The notes beneath the pieces were generated by a model. It did not search any database and had not been told where the DNA came from. It worked only from the letters and a program-made list of their open reading frames with translations. 64,000 nucleotides of DNA from Chloranthus sessilifolius (Eukaryota; Streptophyta; Magnoliopsida; Chloranthales; Chloranthaceae), in contig CM037597.1 of the NCBI GenBank assembly GCA_021018995.1, forward strand, positions 35,838,936 to 35,902,935, read 5' to 3'. A program made the translations under genes and the position numbers. This document shows, in pieces, positions 1-12,199 of this stretch (the stretch's first letter is position 1; each line of letters starts with the position of its first letter).

Positions 1-905
1 TTGGCAGGCATAGACCTGATCTTATTAAAGAAACTTTGGGATAATCAAGTTTGAAGGGGTTGAACAATCATGTTTAAAGCTTGAATAACAGGATGACCAT
101 GATTCATGGTTTATCATGATGAAATGGTCCATACTTTGGAATAATCATGGTTAAGGCAATAACAACTTTTAAGCTCTAATTTTAAAATGGGCCATACTTG
201 AGTAGTTGAGAAGTTGCTAGAAGTGGTTGATTTCTGAGATAGTGAGCAGCCCTTCTATCTTAATGCTCATGAGAAATGAAACATTGAAAGATCGAGATTG
301 TTGGATATTATTACCCAACACTCCCCTCCTCAGCCATCCACTCCCCAACAACTTACATCTACACCTCAACCTGCTCCTACACCTCAACAACCCTCCCCAA
401 TGCCAACTGCACCACCTACTGCCACTATCCATCCTGCTATTATACAAGTCCCTTCCCACTGTTATCAAGAAGGCAACTCCACAACCTAAAATCACTACCA
501 ATAAAACTCCACCTAAATAGAAGGGAGTTCAGATTGAGAGAGGGAGAAAGCTAGCTATAAGAAAAACTGCCACTAGAGCTATGGAAAGAGAAAAACAAAC
601 ACTGAATGTCTATATAAAGACTAGTAGCAGTAGTGATGGAGACACCTCGGATGAGGGTAGTCAATACAACTTTAGGTCTAGAGGTGGTGAGTCTAAGTCA
701 CCATCTATCTTGTAGTTTTGAGTTTGAGTTTATAGTTTTAATTGGGGATAGATTTCTGTAATTTTTTTATTCCTCGTATTTCAGAGTCAATATGTATATG
801 TTTTTATGTTTATATGAATGAATAGACTGATATTTTCTTTTTGTTATCCCTGTTTCACTCATTTTGTTTTGAATGAATAGACTGATATTTACTGAATGTC
901 TATAT
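1..905. other. Unassigned stretch, proline-rich reading frames
   Basis: I recognise no gene here. Two overlapping plus-strand frames (227-520 and 298-489) are rich in Pro, Thr and Gln. From about 530 to 714 another frame reads as a basic then Ser/Asp/Glu-rich tail ending in TAG, which looks like the end of a degraded coding region, perhaps of a transposon. From 715 to 905 the sequence is AT-rich like a 3' UTR, and the phrase GAATGAATAGACTGATAT occurs twice (about 816 and 871). No family can be named. Confidence 0.25.
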
Positions 906-1499
906 ATAACTAGTTTGCTTCATAAACCATACGTCTAGTCCCTGAACAATCAGTACGCATTTTAAATCTTGTGTCTAGAATCTTGGCCCCCATTCTTCTT
1001 CTCCAGTCATGGACTAAAACTTGTACTTTGTAATAATTGCTAGTTTTGCTTTCATATAGGGTTTCTCCTAGCTGTTGATGCATGAGATGATTGACTACTT
1101 TAGTGATAGTCAACATTACTATATTATATAAAGTTAGTCATTGCGTTATTTTTTTTTTCTAAGATAACGAAGTATAAATTATTAATTGAATCCATTTTTA
1201 CAAAGATGTGTTAACTTTTTTACTTTTGTCTCCTCTATGTCTGCTAGATTGAAGAGAGCAACAATATATTCATTCTGGGCCGCCCTTTATTATACTTTTA
1301 CATCCTGCTTTGGGCCCACTTTGGGAGGTGACCCGACAAAAGGTATTCTATTAAGTTACAACTTGTTGGTTGTTTTTACATCTTAAAAATTGGCTAATTT
1401 TATAATATGAATTTGTCGAAGACATGATACCGTAGCAACTCCTTTCCAAATTGAGGTAAGCGGGATCCTAGATAATGTACGAAGCATGGTTCAAAGTAC
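906..1499 (+). repeat. Dispersed repeat block, copy 1 of 3
   Basis: This 0.6 kb block is clearly homologous to 18903-19497, and its first part to 24247-24435. It starts at TTTGCTTCATAAACCATA and ends near GCATGGTTCAAAGTAC. All copies have scattered substitutions and different flanks, so it is an old dispersed repeat or duplicated segment. It includes a conserved stretch around TGGGCCCACTTTGGGAGGTGA (split reading: TGGGCCCACTTT then GGGAGGTGA). I do not recognise coding sequence in it. Confidence 0.7.
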
Positions 1500-1714
1500 A
1501 ATGGGACATTATTTGATGCCAAGCCTCATAAATATTTTCTCGAGTCATGGCCAAACAACTATTGGATATACAATGAGGGTGAATTATTGTGGCATTAAGA
1601 AATCGAAGGTTTGTGCATTCCCTTTAATTCAGAAAAATAAAAATACTTTTATTAGTTTGAAAAGACAGAGACTCATACATGACCTAGCATTAGCAGCGGA
1701 TTCGAATCCATCGT

Positions 1715-1718
<4 letters not shown>

Positions 1719-1778
<60 letters not shown>
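1719..1778. repeat. (AT)n microsatellite
   Basis: About 30 uninterrupted AT dinucleotides, between unassigned sequence on both sides. Confidence 0.95.
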
Positions 1779-1781
<3 letters not shown>

Positions 1782-3266
1782 TTCACCATTCCAGCTTATT
1801 TTACTAGATGTAAGGAAACAAAAAAGGTAGCAAACACATGAATGACTCCTACTGCATTAAACTCGTCTCACTTTGCAATCCAAGACTTTTCTATCATCTG
1901 TCTCCATGGAGCCTGCAGATTCCTTGTATCTTCCTTCCGATTAAGAGCACCATCTTCCTTTAAACCAGCCTGCATTGTGTGATGCGAAAGCATTAAATAA
2001 TACCCTATAACCAATTGATAACCAATAGAAATCTCAGCATACATCCAATCATAAATTCCTCAAATAAATAGAAAAAAAAGGAGATGACTTTTAGTACTGA
2101 CATTAGAGTATTGGCTAACACCAAGATTGTTTAGTGACTATGATCTGTATGAACCAATTTGAAACCTGAAATAACTATGGAAAAATTCAAAACAAAGCCA
2201 AAATCAGGCCATGAAATTAAATATTCCAAATGTGTTCAGTTTCTATGAAGGGAAGTATATAAAAATCTGTTTGGGAATTACTTGGTTCTTGGTTAGATTC
2301 TAGATTATAGTCATTGAGCTAGTAGTATATGGAACTGACGCTAGTGTAATCTAGAATTCTAGATTATAGAGTGCGAACAAGTTATTCTCTTCATACTTAA
2401 AGGGCCAAGTGTTCACTTTGACTGATTTCTAGGATCTGGAGAGCTGTAAGCGGAAGTCACACTACCATGAAAGGATTTCCCTCCCTTGAAATATCAAACA
2501 AGAAACAACAGACATCAAGATTTGTTTGGAGAACATAGCCTATGGAGATCACAGGGAATGCAAAAATCTGCTATGAAGTTTATGAGATCTACAACCAATG
2601 ATGGTAAGTTAATAGGAATTGTCTGAATGTGGAGAAATTGCAAATTCACTCTAGAAACTTGTAGGTCTGATCTGCCATTATACTTCACAGTATATATTTA
2701 TTAGTGCGGATCATAGTATGATGCAACATATTCTTTATGCGAAGATGTGAGTTGGAATTATTTAATTTAATAACTCATTGAATAAGTGTTCTTTCAGGCA
2801 AGAAATTGTTTATTCATTGATGCAGTTGAAAGTTTTCTTCTAGTTTTCTATGCAATACTTAATAAATGAAGAAAGTGCACTCAATGGCAACTGAAATGAT
2901 ATTTTAAATTAAATGAAGGAAAAATTTCAAAAACACCCCTGAACTTTGACCACAATATCTCTAACACACACCTAAACTATTGCTCCTTTAACGTGCACCC
3001 GAAGATTTCGTAAGTTCATCAACTAAACTCCTACCATCAAATCCCGTTAATATGCAAACGAAAATGCTGAGTTGGCATTCAAATTAGCACCTGAAGAAAT
3101 CATAAATTCATCAACTAGACCCGTGCCGTCAACTCCCGTAGGCGTTTTCCGTTCGCATATTAACCGAAGCTTGCAGTAGGCGTTTTGTGTATGTAATTTT
3201 TTAGTTGCTTGTTTTGGTTATAATTTGATAATCACAACGTTTGATTACCCACTTTTTGATCTACAG
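1779..3266. other. No gene seen; possible MITE remnant at 2925-3130
   Basis: AT-rich sequence without coding signal. From about 2925 to 3130 it reads like one arm of a common plant MITE type: a run about 'aacacccctgaactttgacc', then two diverged halves that repeat 'aaattcatcaactaga'-type phrases. I could not find a matching opposite terminus. The last 60 bases form the polypyrimidine-rich end of an intron before the exon at 3267. Confidence 0.3.
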
Positions 3267-3686
3267 TCTCCACCTGTCACTACTCAACTCACTGCACCTC
3301 TTCAAACATCAGATGCCTCTAGCATTTTCAACTTTAATCAGACACAACTAGGTATGCCAAATTTATATTGCATTTCAGTCTTTTTTCAGCATTCTAATCT
3401 TGAAATATTTATTTTTCGTTGTGCTATTTTTTTATGGCATTTCAGCAATTTCAAGTGGCGCTGACAGCATTTCGAATGTATTTGGCCAAAGTAGCTTTGA
3501 GCAATCGTATGTTCCATTTGTTGTCCTAATTTACATTTGATCTAGAAGGGAGTATTAGTAGTTTTTTCGTTATAATTTGAGATAATGATAGGAGAATGTA
3601 TTGCAATATAAAAGCATGAAATCTTAAGAATAAAGTAAAATGAACTCTATGCATTGTGAATTCCTAAATTTATTTATACATACAAT

Positions 3687-3733
3687 ATGGTGTAAAATAT
3701 TTATTATGACTCATGAGAAATATTTTACACCAT
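3687..3733. repeat. Perfect 16-bp inverted repeat, 15-nt loop
   Basis: ATGGTGTAAAATATTT at 3687-3702 is followed by its exact reverse complement at 3718-3733. It lies in the intron of the NUP98-like pseudogene. It could be a MITE core or a simple hairpin. Confidence 0.85.
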
Positions 3734-4598
3734 CACCACTCGTAGAAACGACCAGAAACATATCATTGTAAGATGATTTTTGCATTATTTCCTTCAAATT
3801 TGGGAAACGAAATATGATTCTTGGATACCAACTTGTATTGTAAATCAGTGAACATATTTTACTGTATGAAAAATTAAAGGATGCATTTTCACTCAGATAA
3901 GAAAAAATCCAGTACAAGAAACTCAGGTGCTAGTGAGAAACTGAGGCCACTGAGAATCAATAATGTTATTTAGGTAGTCGGACAATCCTTAACACAACAC
4001 GATATGTTTAGCCATGTATGAAAATACCATCAAAATGCTCCTCCTTTTGATACGGTAAAATTAACTATCATTTTATTTTTTAAAATGTGTAAAGTTTAAT
4101 AACTTATGACATAAAAAGCTTGGATCCTTGAAAATGATTTGAATAATATAATATACTTTTAGTTAGGTTTATGACATACATTATGTATCTTTTCATGACA
4201 TATCTCCATTGACTCTCTAAGATTTTCCTTGAACTTTTTTTTTACATACATCCTATTTTTCTTTCAATTTTTTGAAGGTTGTGCCGCCATGTTGGAATCT
4301 TTAAAAATGGGGGTGCCGAACATCTATGACACTTGGCACCATTGCCACATATCTAGGTAACACTGAGAATTACCCAAAAGAAAACAAGTGAAACACTCAC
4401 TCCATGGGTGTATCTTATCATAGTATGATGATGCCCTCCATGATTCTTTTTTAAAATTATTTTATTATATATCATATAGTAGCAAAACTTCGATGTTTTT
4501 GCTTGTTGTTTTTAGGTAGAGCCATCGATTATATTGTACATGATCTACTTCATGTGCTCAAGATAGGATGTTTCTTTATTTAATATCTTGATGAGGGT

Positions 4599-7140
4599 TG
4601 TAATATCCCGAAAAATTGAGCATTTAACTTTGACCTCAGGATCCGTGCCCGATTAGTCATAGGGTTGACCAAGTGATGGTCAAACAATGAACTCATAAAG
4701 TGATAAACTAATGTGAGGTCAATACGACTTAAGAGTAGTGTATAGTGTGAATTAGTGGTCACATACACCTATCTCTGGCATATGTGTTTAATACACAAGC
4801 AAGAGAGAGGATATAAGGGTTAATAACCCTAAAATTCTTTTTGCTTTGGTTGTTGAGGAGAGAGTTAAGAAGAGAGAGAGAGGAGTAAAGAGGAGTTATG
4901 GAGGCTAGAGGTTAATGCAAATCAAGAGGAGGAGTTAGCATTGATTGCCGGATTCAACGCGTTAGGATTGTTGAAATGAAAAGCTGGAGCCCTAGCCATT
5001 TCAACCTAGATATTGATCAATTTAAGATTTGATCGAAGGTGAGTTCTAATTGAAGTATTACATAGATTGTAGGTGATTAAATTCAGTAAATGTGCTTAAA
5101 ATAGTAGATTAAAGGCTTAAAAAAGAAGGGGAAGAGATTTGTAGGAACAACCCGAAAGGGGACTGAATCTGGCCAAATCGATTAATCGAAATTGGAATTC
5201 GATTAATCGATTTTGGCCCAGAAGTTGAAAAGTCATGGATGCCCGATTTCGATTAATCGAATTGGATTTCGATTAATCGATTTGGAAGGTCAATTAATCG
5301 ATTTAGGAATCGACTAATCGACTGGGTACCTCTAGTGGCTGGAGAAATATGACCTGGGAAAATCGACTAATCGAGTTGAGAAATCGATTAATCGACTTTG
5401 GATTTCGATTAATCGATTTGGGATCGACTAATCGATTTCAAACTTTCGACCACTCGATTTGAGAATCGACCTTACTATGTTGGAGATTTCGACTAATCGA
5501 TTTGGGATCGATTAATCGAATTTGAATCTCGATTAATCAATTTTGGGAATCGATTAATCGATTTGGACTTCGATTAATCAATTTTGGGAATCGATTAATC
5601 GAATTGTGTTTCGATTAATCGATTTTGGGAATCGATTAATCGACTTTGGCAATTTTACTTGACTTTATAGTTTTACTTTGAGATTCATGGAGGGTCTAAG
5701 ACCTTCTTCATTACATCTTTAGTGATGAATTGCATGTGTTATGATGTACCATAGGTGGTACATGTGAAAGCGAGCACAAGGAGCCGCGTGGGACCTTGAT
5801 GCTTGGACATTCAGAGAATTGAGGTAGGGAACACCTTGAACATATACTTTAATTGCAAGAGCATGTATGTAGTGATATATTTATCAGAATTGAAAATGTC
5901 TTAATTATGAAAAGCTTTGTAAAAATGGGTGTGTGAGTGTAACACCAAGAATGTGATAAAGGCATCTGTGTAATGCGAGTAACTAAGATCAAGTAATCTA
6001 ATGAGAATGAGACATCCCCAGGGGATGAGAAAGTAATAAAGGCATCAGTGGATGCGAGTAAGTTATACATCCCAGGGATGTATATCTGATTGAATAATTA
6101 TTGTTGAATAACTATATGTAAAGCACATATTATTTTTATTATTTGAAGTTTGTTTAGGATACCCCACCGACGTGGACCCACGACTGACGCGGCAGGATAT
6201 CCGTGACCGGTACAGCGGCCAATCCGTACACCAGTGCGGAGGTCTATCCGTACACAGTAAGCACATCCCAGGGATGTTAAGTGAGATTTAATCCCGCCGC
6301 CTAGTGAGAAAGGGGCTTGGGTCGTATTCTCAGGGAATACATTTTAACAACTGTCTATTTAGACGACGATGAAGGGTATCTCATCGGGGCTCGATGCTAT
6401 ATTGCTCGGGGATTAATTAAGTTAAAGATTTAAGTTTTGCTTTAGGCCTGTTCAGTGTCATTCATGATAAATCAACAGTAAAGTAAGACATGCAAAGTAC
6501 CAGTAAACTTGAATGCAAATCATTAGCTTTTAAACTATTTTTCTAGCGAATGCACAGACTCATCATGCTTAGAATATCATGGACTATATGTGAGTTTTAA
6601 TTTATATGTTCATTGTGTTTGTTCCCTATTGAGCTAGGATGTAGCTCACCTTTTAGACTATACATCGCAGGTCCTTTTTTAGCAGCAGCGGAGGCTTCAG
6701 GAGACGTAGATCCGGGTGATTCAGATTACGTACCTGGAGACGAGTTGGAGCCTCCTCCTGAGGACTTCTTCTAGGAGACTCTGCTGTGTACTTTGACAGA
6801 GAGTAGTTTTTGAGAGCAGATAGTACGGCTTGGTATGTCAAGCCTTGATTTTGATGAACAATGTAATTAAATTGATTATTTCTTTTGGCGAACCATCTGG
6901 GGTGATATGTTTATCACCGATGGTTCGGATCAGTTCTCTATTTCATGCAGTGGAATGAAAGTAGAACTGTCTTTTGTTTGTGCCAGATGGGCATGTTACT
7001 TTTTTTGCTTTATGAAATTAATTGCTTTATCTCTTTATAATTGCTTGTTATACCAATGTTCCGTGCATAGTTTTGGGGCACGGTCTGGAGGATCGTGCTG
7101 ATGGCACGGGTTTCGAGGTGCCGAAATCCAGGCTGTCACA
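4599..7140 (+). mobile_element. Solo LTR, Ty3/gypsy Tekay/Del type
   Basis: The 2542-bp segment starts TGTAATATCCCG and ends GGCTGTCACA, the usual termini of Tekay/Del-type LTRs. It is flanked by a perfect 5-bp target duplication AGGGT (4594-4598 and 7141-7145). No internal region is present, so it is a solo LTR left by recombination between the two LTRs. A TATA-like TATAAG lies at 4812-4817, followed by a GAGAGA-rich leader and then a large palindromic motif array. The intron sequence of the NUP98-like pseudogene resumes on both sides. Confidence 0.9.
5165..5650. repeat. TCGATTAATCGA palindrome array inside the solo LTR
   Basis: About 20 copies of the 12-bp palindrome TCGATTAATCGA or one-base variants (TCGACTAATCGA, TCGATTAATCAA), spaced roughly 20-25 bp and joined by short linkers such as TTTGGGAA. 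It lies about 0.57-1.05 kb from the LTR start, downstream of the TATA-like site, so it would be transcribed. Confidence 0.9.
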
Positions 7141-7441
7141 AGGGTTCAATTTTATTATTTATTTTTTGTAATTTGTACTGATTCATTGTCTTATTCTTTT
7201 TGTAGAAGTGCTGCCAATCTGAACAATATGACCAATGCCTATTACAGATCCTTTTGGAACACTCCTTGCAATTTCTCAGATGTCAATTGGCCATGCTTCC
7301 TGTGGTTGTTCCTCAGCTCAATTTGAAATTTCTAGCATGCCCGTAAGTATAACCTGCTGCTAACCTTGGCTAAATGACAATGAAAAAATTGAATAGTGTG
7401 TTGTAATAAAGCATTGTTTTTCTTATTCAATCGTGTTAACT

Positions 7442-7713
7442 AAGACAATGGAGAATTGTTTTTGCTCTAATCGTCTTCATGATAGATCTTTAGATCATGG
7501 CACGCATATCAAACGGTCAGATGTTGATTCCCCATGGCACACACCCCCAAAAGTGACTTAAATCATGGGCAAAAGACTTCACCCTCACTTTTAGTGATGT
7601 GTGCCACACCATGATCTTATAGACTTGACCTTCACTTTTAGTGACGTGTGCCACGCCATGATCTTATGATCTATCATGAGGAAGATTAGAGCAAAATAAA
7701 TGTCCATCGTCTT
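7442..7713. mobile_element. MITE with long imperfect terminal inverted repeats
   Basis: The left end (AAGACAATGGAG ... TTTTGCTCTAATC ... CATGATAGATC ... GATCATGGCACGC) is matched in inverse order by the right end (GCCACGCCATGATC ... GATCTATCATGAGGAAG, GATTAGAGCAAAA ... CCATCGTCTT). This gives terminal inverted repeats of about 60 bp with scattered mismatches. The interior holds two tandem copies of CACTTTTAGTGATGTGTGCC (about 7587 and 7632). A CTTATTCAA direct repeat lies outside each end, but it is offset from the apparent left terminus, so the target duplication and superfamily remain unresolved. Confidence 0.6.
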
Positions 7714-7948
7714 ATTCAAATTAGTTGATGGCTTTCATCCGTGAAAAATCTCTGGTAATTGGGTGAGAAGAGTCGTAAATGTTGCTCACTAGCCATTATA
7801 CCAAATAAAAGAGAGTGTTCCTATATTGGCAACTTAAGATTCGGTATTTGCAACCAAAGATTTTATTGTAAAAATTAGTAGTTTGATTGCAAGTAATCAA
7901 ACCTGGTTTAACTTAATTAATAAACCCAAACACTCTTGCTCTCTCCAT

Positions 7949-7986
<38 letters not shown>

Positions 7987-8234
7987 CACACAATACGTGC
8001 GGCCTCTAAAATCCGACAGACTCTCCACCTTGGGCCCGTGCACCGCCACTCCTGCAAGCTCCACCCAATCTGAAGGTTTTTTTTTTTTCTATCTCTCTCC
8101 ATCTTCAAAACTAGAAAACCCTAATTTCCTAATTTTACAAATCCCAAATCCATTTTCTAAATCCTAATTTCTTAAACCTTAAATTCAAATTAACTAATGA
8201 TGACATTCTAATCATCTCTAGCACACCCTCTTAC
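7714..8234. other. No gene seen; contains a (CT)n tract
   Basis: AT-rich sequence with a (CT)n microsatellite at about 7950-7983 and a poly-T run near 8078. Open frames here arise from the repeat and show no recognisable family. Confidence 0.6.
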
Positions 8235-8740
8235 ATATAAAGAAAAAATAAATACAACCAGTCACACCCACATGCCAACTTAATAATACTTCTTTTGGAC
8301 ACACCAACATCATAGTCATATTCATTCCCTAGTACCCTACGACATGGCTTCATGTTTTCCTTGAACTTTAGAGTTCCAAACCACATGTTGCTTCTTATAC
8401 TTCCAAGTAACAAGGTTTTCACCTAAAACCGTGTAGTAACCCGTGGTAGTTCTCGTATCATCAGGTGAACCAGCCCAGTCAATATCGGTGAAGATCTCCA
8501 CATCAAGGTGACCACGATCCTAGGCTACCCTTCAGATATCTTAATATTCTATAGACAACATTAAGATGAATATTTATAGGAGATTGCATGCACTGGCTGA
8601 CAACACTAACAATACACGCTATGTTAGACTTTGTCATGGTGATATAAATCAGCTTGCTAACAATTTTTTGATACATCCGAATATTCTTAAGTGGTGCTTC
8701 TTCACTACATCTCGAGTCTATAATTCTGCTCAATGGGTGT
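8235..8740 (-). pseudogene. Copia RT end and RNase H remnant
   Basis: Read on the minus strand, 8733 to about 8503 gives KLIYITMTKSNIACIVSVVS and later YRILRYLKG, the hallmark end of a Ty1/Copia reverse transcriptase. This continues from about 8495 to 8330 with DWAGSPDDTRTTTGY, then NLVTWKYKKQ, the Copia RNase H. The usual SRSSAEAE motif has decayed to a diverged form. Frame breaks and stops are present. Neither gag, integrase nor LTRs are joined to this fragment. Confidence 0.8.
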
Positions 8741-9539
8741 AGTAGTTGGCTTACACCATGTTAACACTTGGCACGAATCCTTATATTCTGAAAAAGGGTT
8801 GAATTTTTTCTTCTTTTACTTCTAATTCAAGAGCTAGAAAATTAATAAGGCTTAAATGTCTATTTATAGAAGAGAGGAATATCTCTAATTAACAAGGGAT
8901 TAGGAGTCCTTAATGGACTTCGATGGAATTATTTCAGGGCCCACGCGGTGGACCCCACGTGAGTTCCTTTCTCCCTCTTTCTCTTATGACCCGCGCAGGG
9001 GACCCCTTGTGTGGAACCTCTCCTCTCTTTCTCTTTCTTTCTTTCTTTCTCCCTTTGAGTCTCATGGCCCACACAAGGACCGCCTGCATGTAACTTCTCT
9101 ATTTCGGGGCTTTCATCTCTTTTAACATGACTTCCTTCCACTTTAGCTGAGACAAGGCACTAAAAACAAAAAATAATGAAAATGATATCCAAAGAGCTAA
9201 CAAAACCACGATTGGAATCTAACATGTTTTAGTAGGAAGCATACTTATTGATAGAGTGATGGGTACCTAACCTAAACGATTTTCTCATAGCAATAGGAAA
9301 TTCAAGCTCGCTTTGTCAGCCTTCCTCCAGGAATGGACTTTGGTCGCTGAGGGAGCTTCTTGTGGTGGCTCTTGTGGAGCAATCATAGCATTGAACTTCT
9401 TATTGCCTAGAATTTTTCCCCACTTTTCAAAACTTATCAAGCTGAGGTATTTCTTCTGGTCTCTCTTTCTTTCATCATTAATATGGTGAAACAAATTGGT
9501 CACATATTCACATCTACTCTTGTTAAAAAATTCTTTGAA
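8741..9539. other. No gene recognised; pyrimidine-rich segment
   Basis: A CT-rich stretch at 8960-9060 lies between two GGCCCACGCGGTGG / GGCCCACACAAGG-like phrases. A 72-residue minus-strand open frame (9285-9503) has no motif I recognise. Confidence 0.5.
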
Positions 9540-9589
9540 TCAAGTGCAATGTGCATGCAAGGAGTTGTCCCTGCTAGTGGTGTGTTTGC

Positions 9590-9934
9590 ATGCTAGGTAG
9601 GAGATCTCTTAGTCCTACTTTAGAGCCGTTCAACCCTGAGCTAGAAAGGGGTAGAAGACTGGGAAGGAACAGGCACACCACAGTAGAGGCCGCAACTGAA
9701 TTTAAGACAGTATTCATGGGTGAAGAACAACCCAGAACTCTCAAGGAGTTGAATGCTCCGGATGACTATAACTCTCCATTCAGAATTCAATTCCCTAATG
9801 TTCAAGGGAATTATGAGATTAATACTTCAATCATCCAGATGCTGCCCTCTTTCCATGGGCTCAGCAAGGAGGACCCTTATAAGCATATTGACCAAAGACA
9901 AATCACCTTAGCAAACCAAAGACAAATCACCTAA
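9590..9934 (+). pseudogene. Athila-like gag N-terminal fragment
   Basis: The frame encodes an Arg-rich start and then NVQGNYEINTSIIQMLPSFH and GLSKEDPYKHI. This is the start of the Ty3/gypsy gag domain as found in Athila-type elements, where it contributes the capsid-like particle. The frame ends after a duplicated 'aaccaaagacaaatcacc' phrase, and the rest of the capsid domain is missing, so it is a truncated pseudogene. The true start is unknown because the upstream part of the element is lost. Confidence 0.65.
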
Positions 9935-12013
9935 GCAAACCAAAGACAAATCTTCAGTGACCCCCCCTGAACCAAAGACCCGAAAAATGAGGGTCAGGGC
10001 ACCAACCTTGCCCAAAACTGATGCCCAACGGAAGGAAGAGCGGGCACGAAAGAAGAAAGAAGAAGAGGCTCTCCTTCAAGAGCATGCCAAGAAGATTGGT
10101 TGGGACCGGTTTTGATTCAGGCTTCGATTAGCTTGTACCTAGGATTTTTGTTGTTTATGCATTTTCTTTTTCTCCTTTTATTTTTCCTTTTGTACATTTC
10201 TCTCTTATATAATAGATCTTCTTCTTTTGTCATTGCTCTTCTTCTGTGTCTTGTGTCTGTTTTGCTCCATGCTATTTCCTTTTCTCTTGCCATTAATAAA
10301 TTTGCTGCACACCCGACTTTGATCCAGTGAGGACACTGCTCCTCATAGGTTTGGGGGTGTGGCAGGCAGATCCTGCCAATGGAATAGTTAACCTAAGTGC
10401 AACATAATCATGTGAGTAATATGGAAATGGAACCATGTTCACTGGAGAATCAGAAAAATAATGAAATTTAAAATTTTTCCAGACTTTAGACAGTATAAAC
10501 TTTTAAAACTTCACATTTCCATGATGAGATCACCAAGGAAACTTACTTGTATCAGCACTTAGTGAATCACTAGAGAGCGAAAAAGGTAAGGACATACTTA
10601 AGAATTCAAAGGAAAACCATAACCAGTGAGGTTTGGGGCCTATACAAAATTTTTTCTTTGAGGAGTGACTAAGGCAGTTTTTTCTAGCTCTAAGGACTGG
10701 CTGAGTCACTGTGCTCACTAGAAGTTAGGCAACTCCAAGTTCAAACAACTGACAGCACTCATGAGACTTAGGAAAGGATCAAGGCCTTCTCTTGGACAGT
10801 TTGAGCCTAAATAGACCAACCTTAAGCAACTGCCCTTGTCCATACCCCCTTTGAGCCTTAAATCCTAAATTTCTTCAAAAATGCACCTGAGCACTTGCAC
10901 CTGAACCTATGTATCTGATTTAACCTTACCCTCACTCTGAGAATTCAGAAGGTAAAGGAACAAGAGTTGAAGATGGACTAGCTATGGTCAACATCAGGTG
11001 AAGAAAGAAGAAGTACCTCAAAGTATGGCAGTATGGTAACTGAGAAAATGGTGGCATTTCAGAAAAGAAAAAACAAAATAAAAAGAAGAAAAAATACATA
11101 AAAAAGAAACAAAAATAATAATGAAGAGGAGTAAGAGAGGAGTCAAGAGGGAACTTTCATTGGAAAAATCAAAATCAAGAAGAGAAACTGATCACTTCAA
11201 ATCTGAAAACCTCAAAGAAGATGAAAGGAGCTGAATCAAAGAAGGTGAAGTCATGAATCACCTCCTTCACCTACTGATTTCTCAATTTTGAACCCCTTTT
11301 CAACCTTCCATTCTTTTTAACCCCACTCCATAAGCCACATTATAGCCCAGTTAAAGCCCTTGTGATCCAAAGTTGAGTGAGCTGTCATGTGGAGACAGAG
11401 AGTTGTTCAATCTATGGTGAGGATCTGTCAATGATGCCAGAACTTCAGAGCTATGTCTATGCTCATGCTTACAGACCCATTTGGGGGATGTAACTGCTCT
11501 TGAGCTTGAGAGAAAATGAAACCCTCAACAGTTCTTTATGAGAGTATGCCCTGGAGAGTTTTGGGTCTGATATTGAATGCATTAAGCATGATCTACAACC
11601 TAATTTTTGATCCAGTGATGAGCTCAATGTTGACACACATGTGTAGTGTCTTTGGTGTAAACTGATTGGAAATACTGTGCTTTCATGAGAAGCTTATACT
11701 GTTTAAATTTCTGTGCAGCCAATGTGTTTGCATTTCTTATATTTTTAATGATTCAAAGGTGAACTAACTCTATTCCTTGACTGCTCATCTGATAAATTTC
11801 ACTTTTGTTAACTGCTTCATTGAGAAGTTTGTGGGTGTCTTCGCTGAAAACCCTCAGGAGACTTCACTCCTCCACTAGGGATCACCTAGGGGTTTAAAAG
11901 GCTTGATACATATGCTAAATGTATCCGTGCTCCCTACGAAAGTGGTATTTAAATTCTATAGTTGATTTAGTGTAGCTTTGCTAAGGGACTAGCAAAGATT
12001 AGATTTGGGGGTG
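9935..12013 (+). other. Athila-like internal 3' region, non-coding
   Basis: Long stretch without a recognisable ORF between the gag fragment and the polypurine tract. It contains the phrase GGTTTGGGGGTGTGGC near 10348, a polypurine-like site often seen inside Athila elements after pol, and an A-rich purine tract at 11040-11130. Confidence 0.5.
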
Positions 12014-12199
12014 TGTTAAGACCTTAAAAGTACCACTTTTTACCCCTTAACATAGCCTTTGATTAGACCCTTAGCCATCTAATAAATGTTTGTTAAGTAT
12101 TTTCTGTAGGTAATAAACAGCAGGGCAATAAGGCCATGAATCCTGTTAAGGAGCCTGTTTTGGCACCAGAAGTCCCTTAGAAGAATGAACCATGAATCC

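Larger units (their letters stand above)
3267..7342 (+). pseudogene. NUP98-like nucleoporin pseudogene, three exons
   Basis: Three short exons with consensus splice borders are visible: 3267-3351 (acceptor CTACAG, donor GTATGC), 3446-3506 (TTTCAG, GTATGT) and 7206-7342 (TTGTAG, GTAAGT). Their phases fit end to end (0/1, 1/2, 2). They encode Ser/Thr/Asn-rich FG-type sequence with NVFGQSSF in exon 2, and in exon 3 DPFGTL then QMSIG and ISSMP, which resembles the plant NUP98 stretch just before the autoproteolytic domain. Exon 3 needs a one-base frame change between SAANLNNMTNA and ITDPFG, so this copy is broken. I saw neither an upstream FG-rich exon nor the downstream domain. The second intron is enlarged by a solo LTR. 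NUP98 lines the nuclear pore channel. The family call is by motif memory and moderately sure; another FG nucleoporin is possible. Confidence 0.5.
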
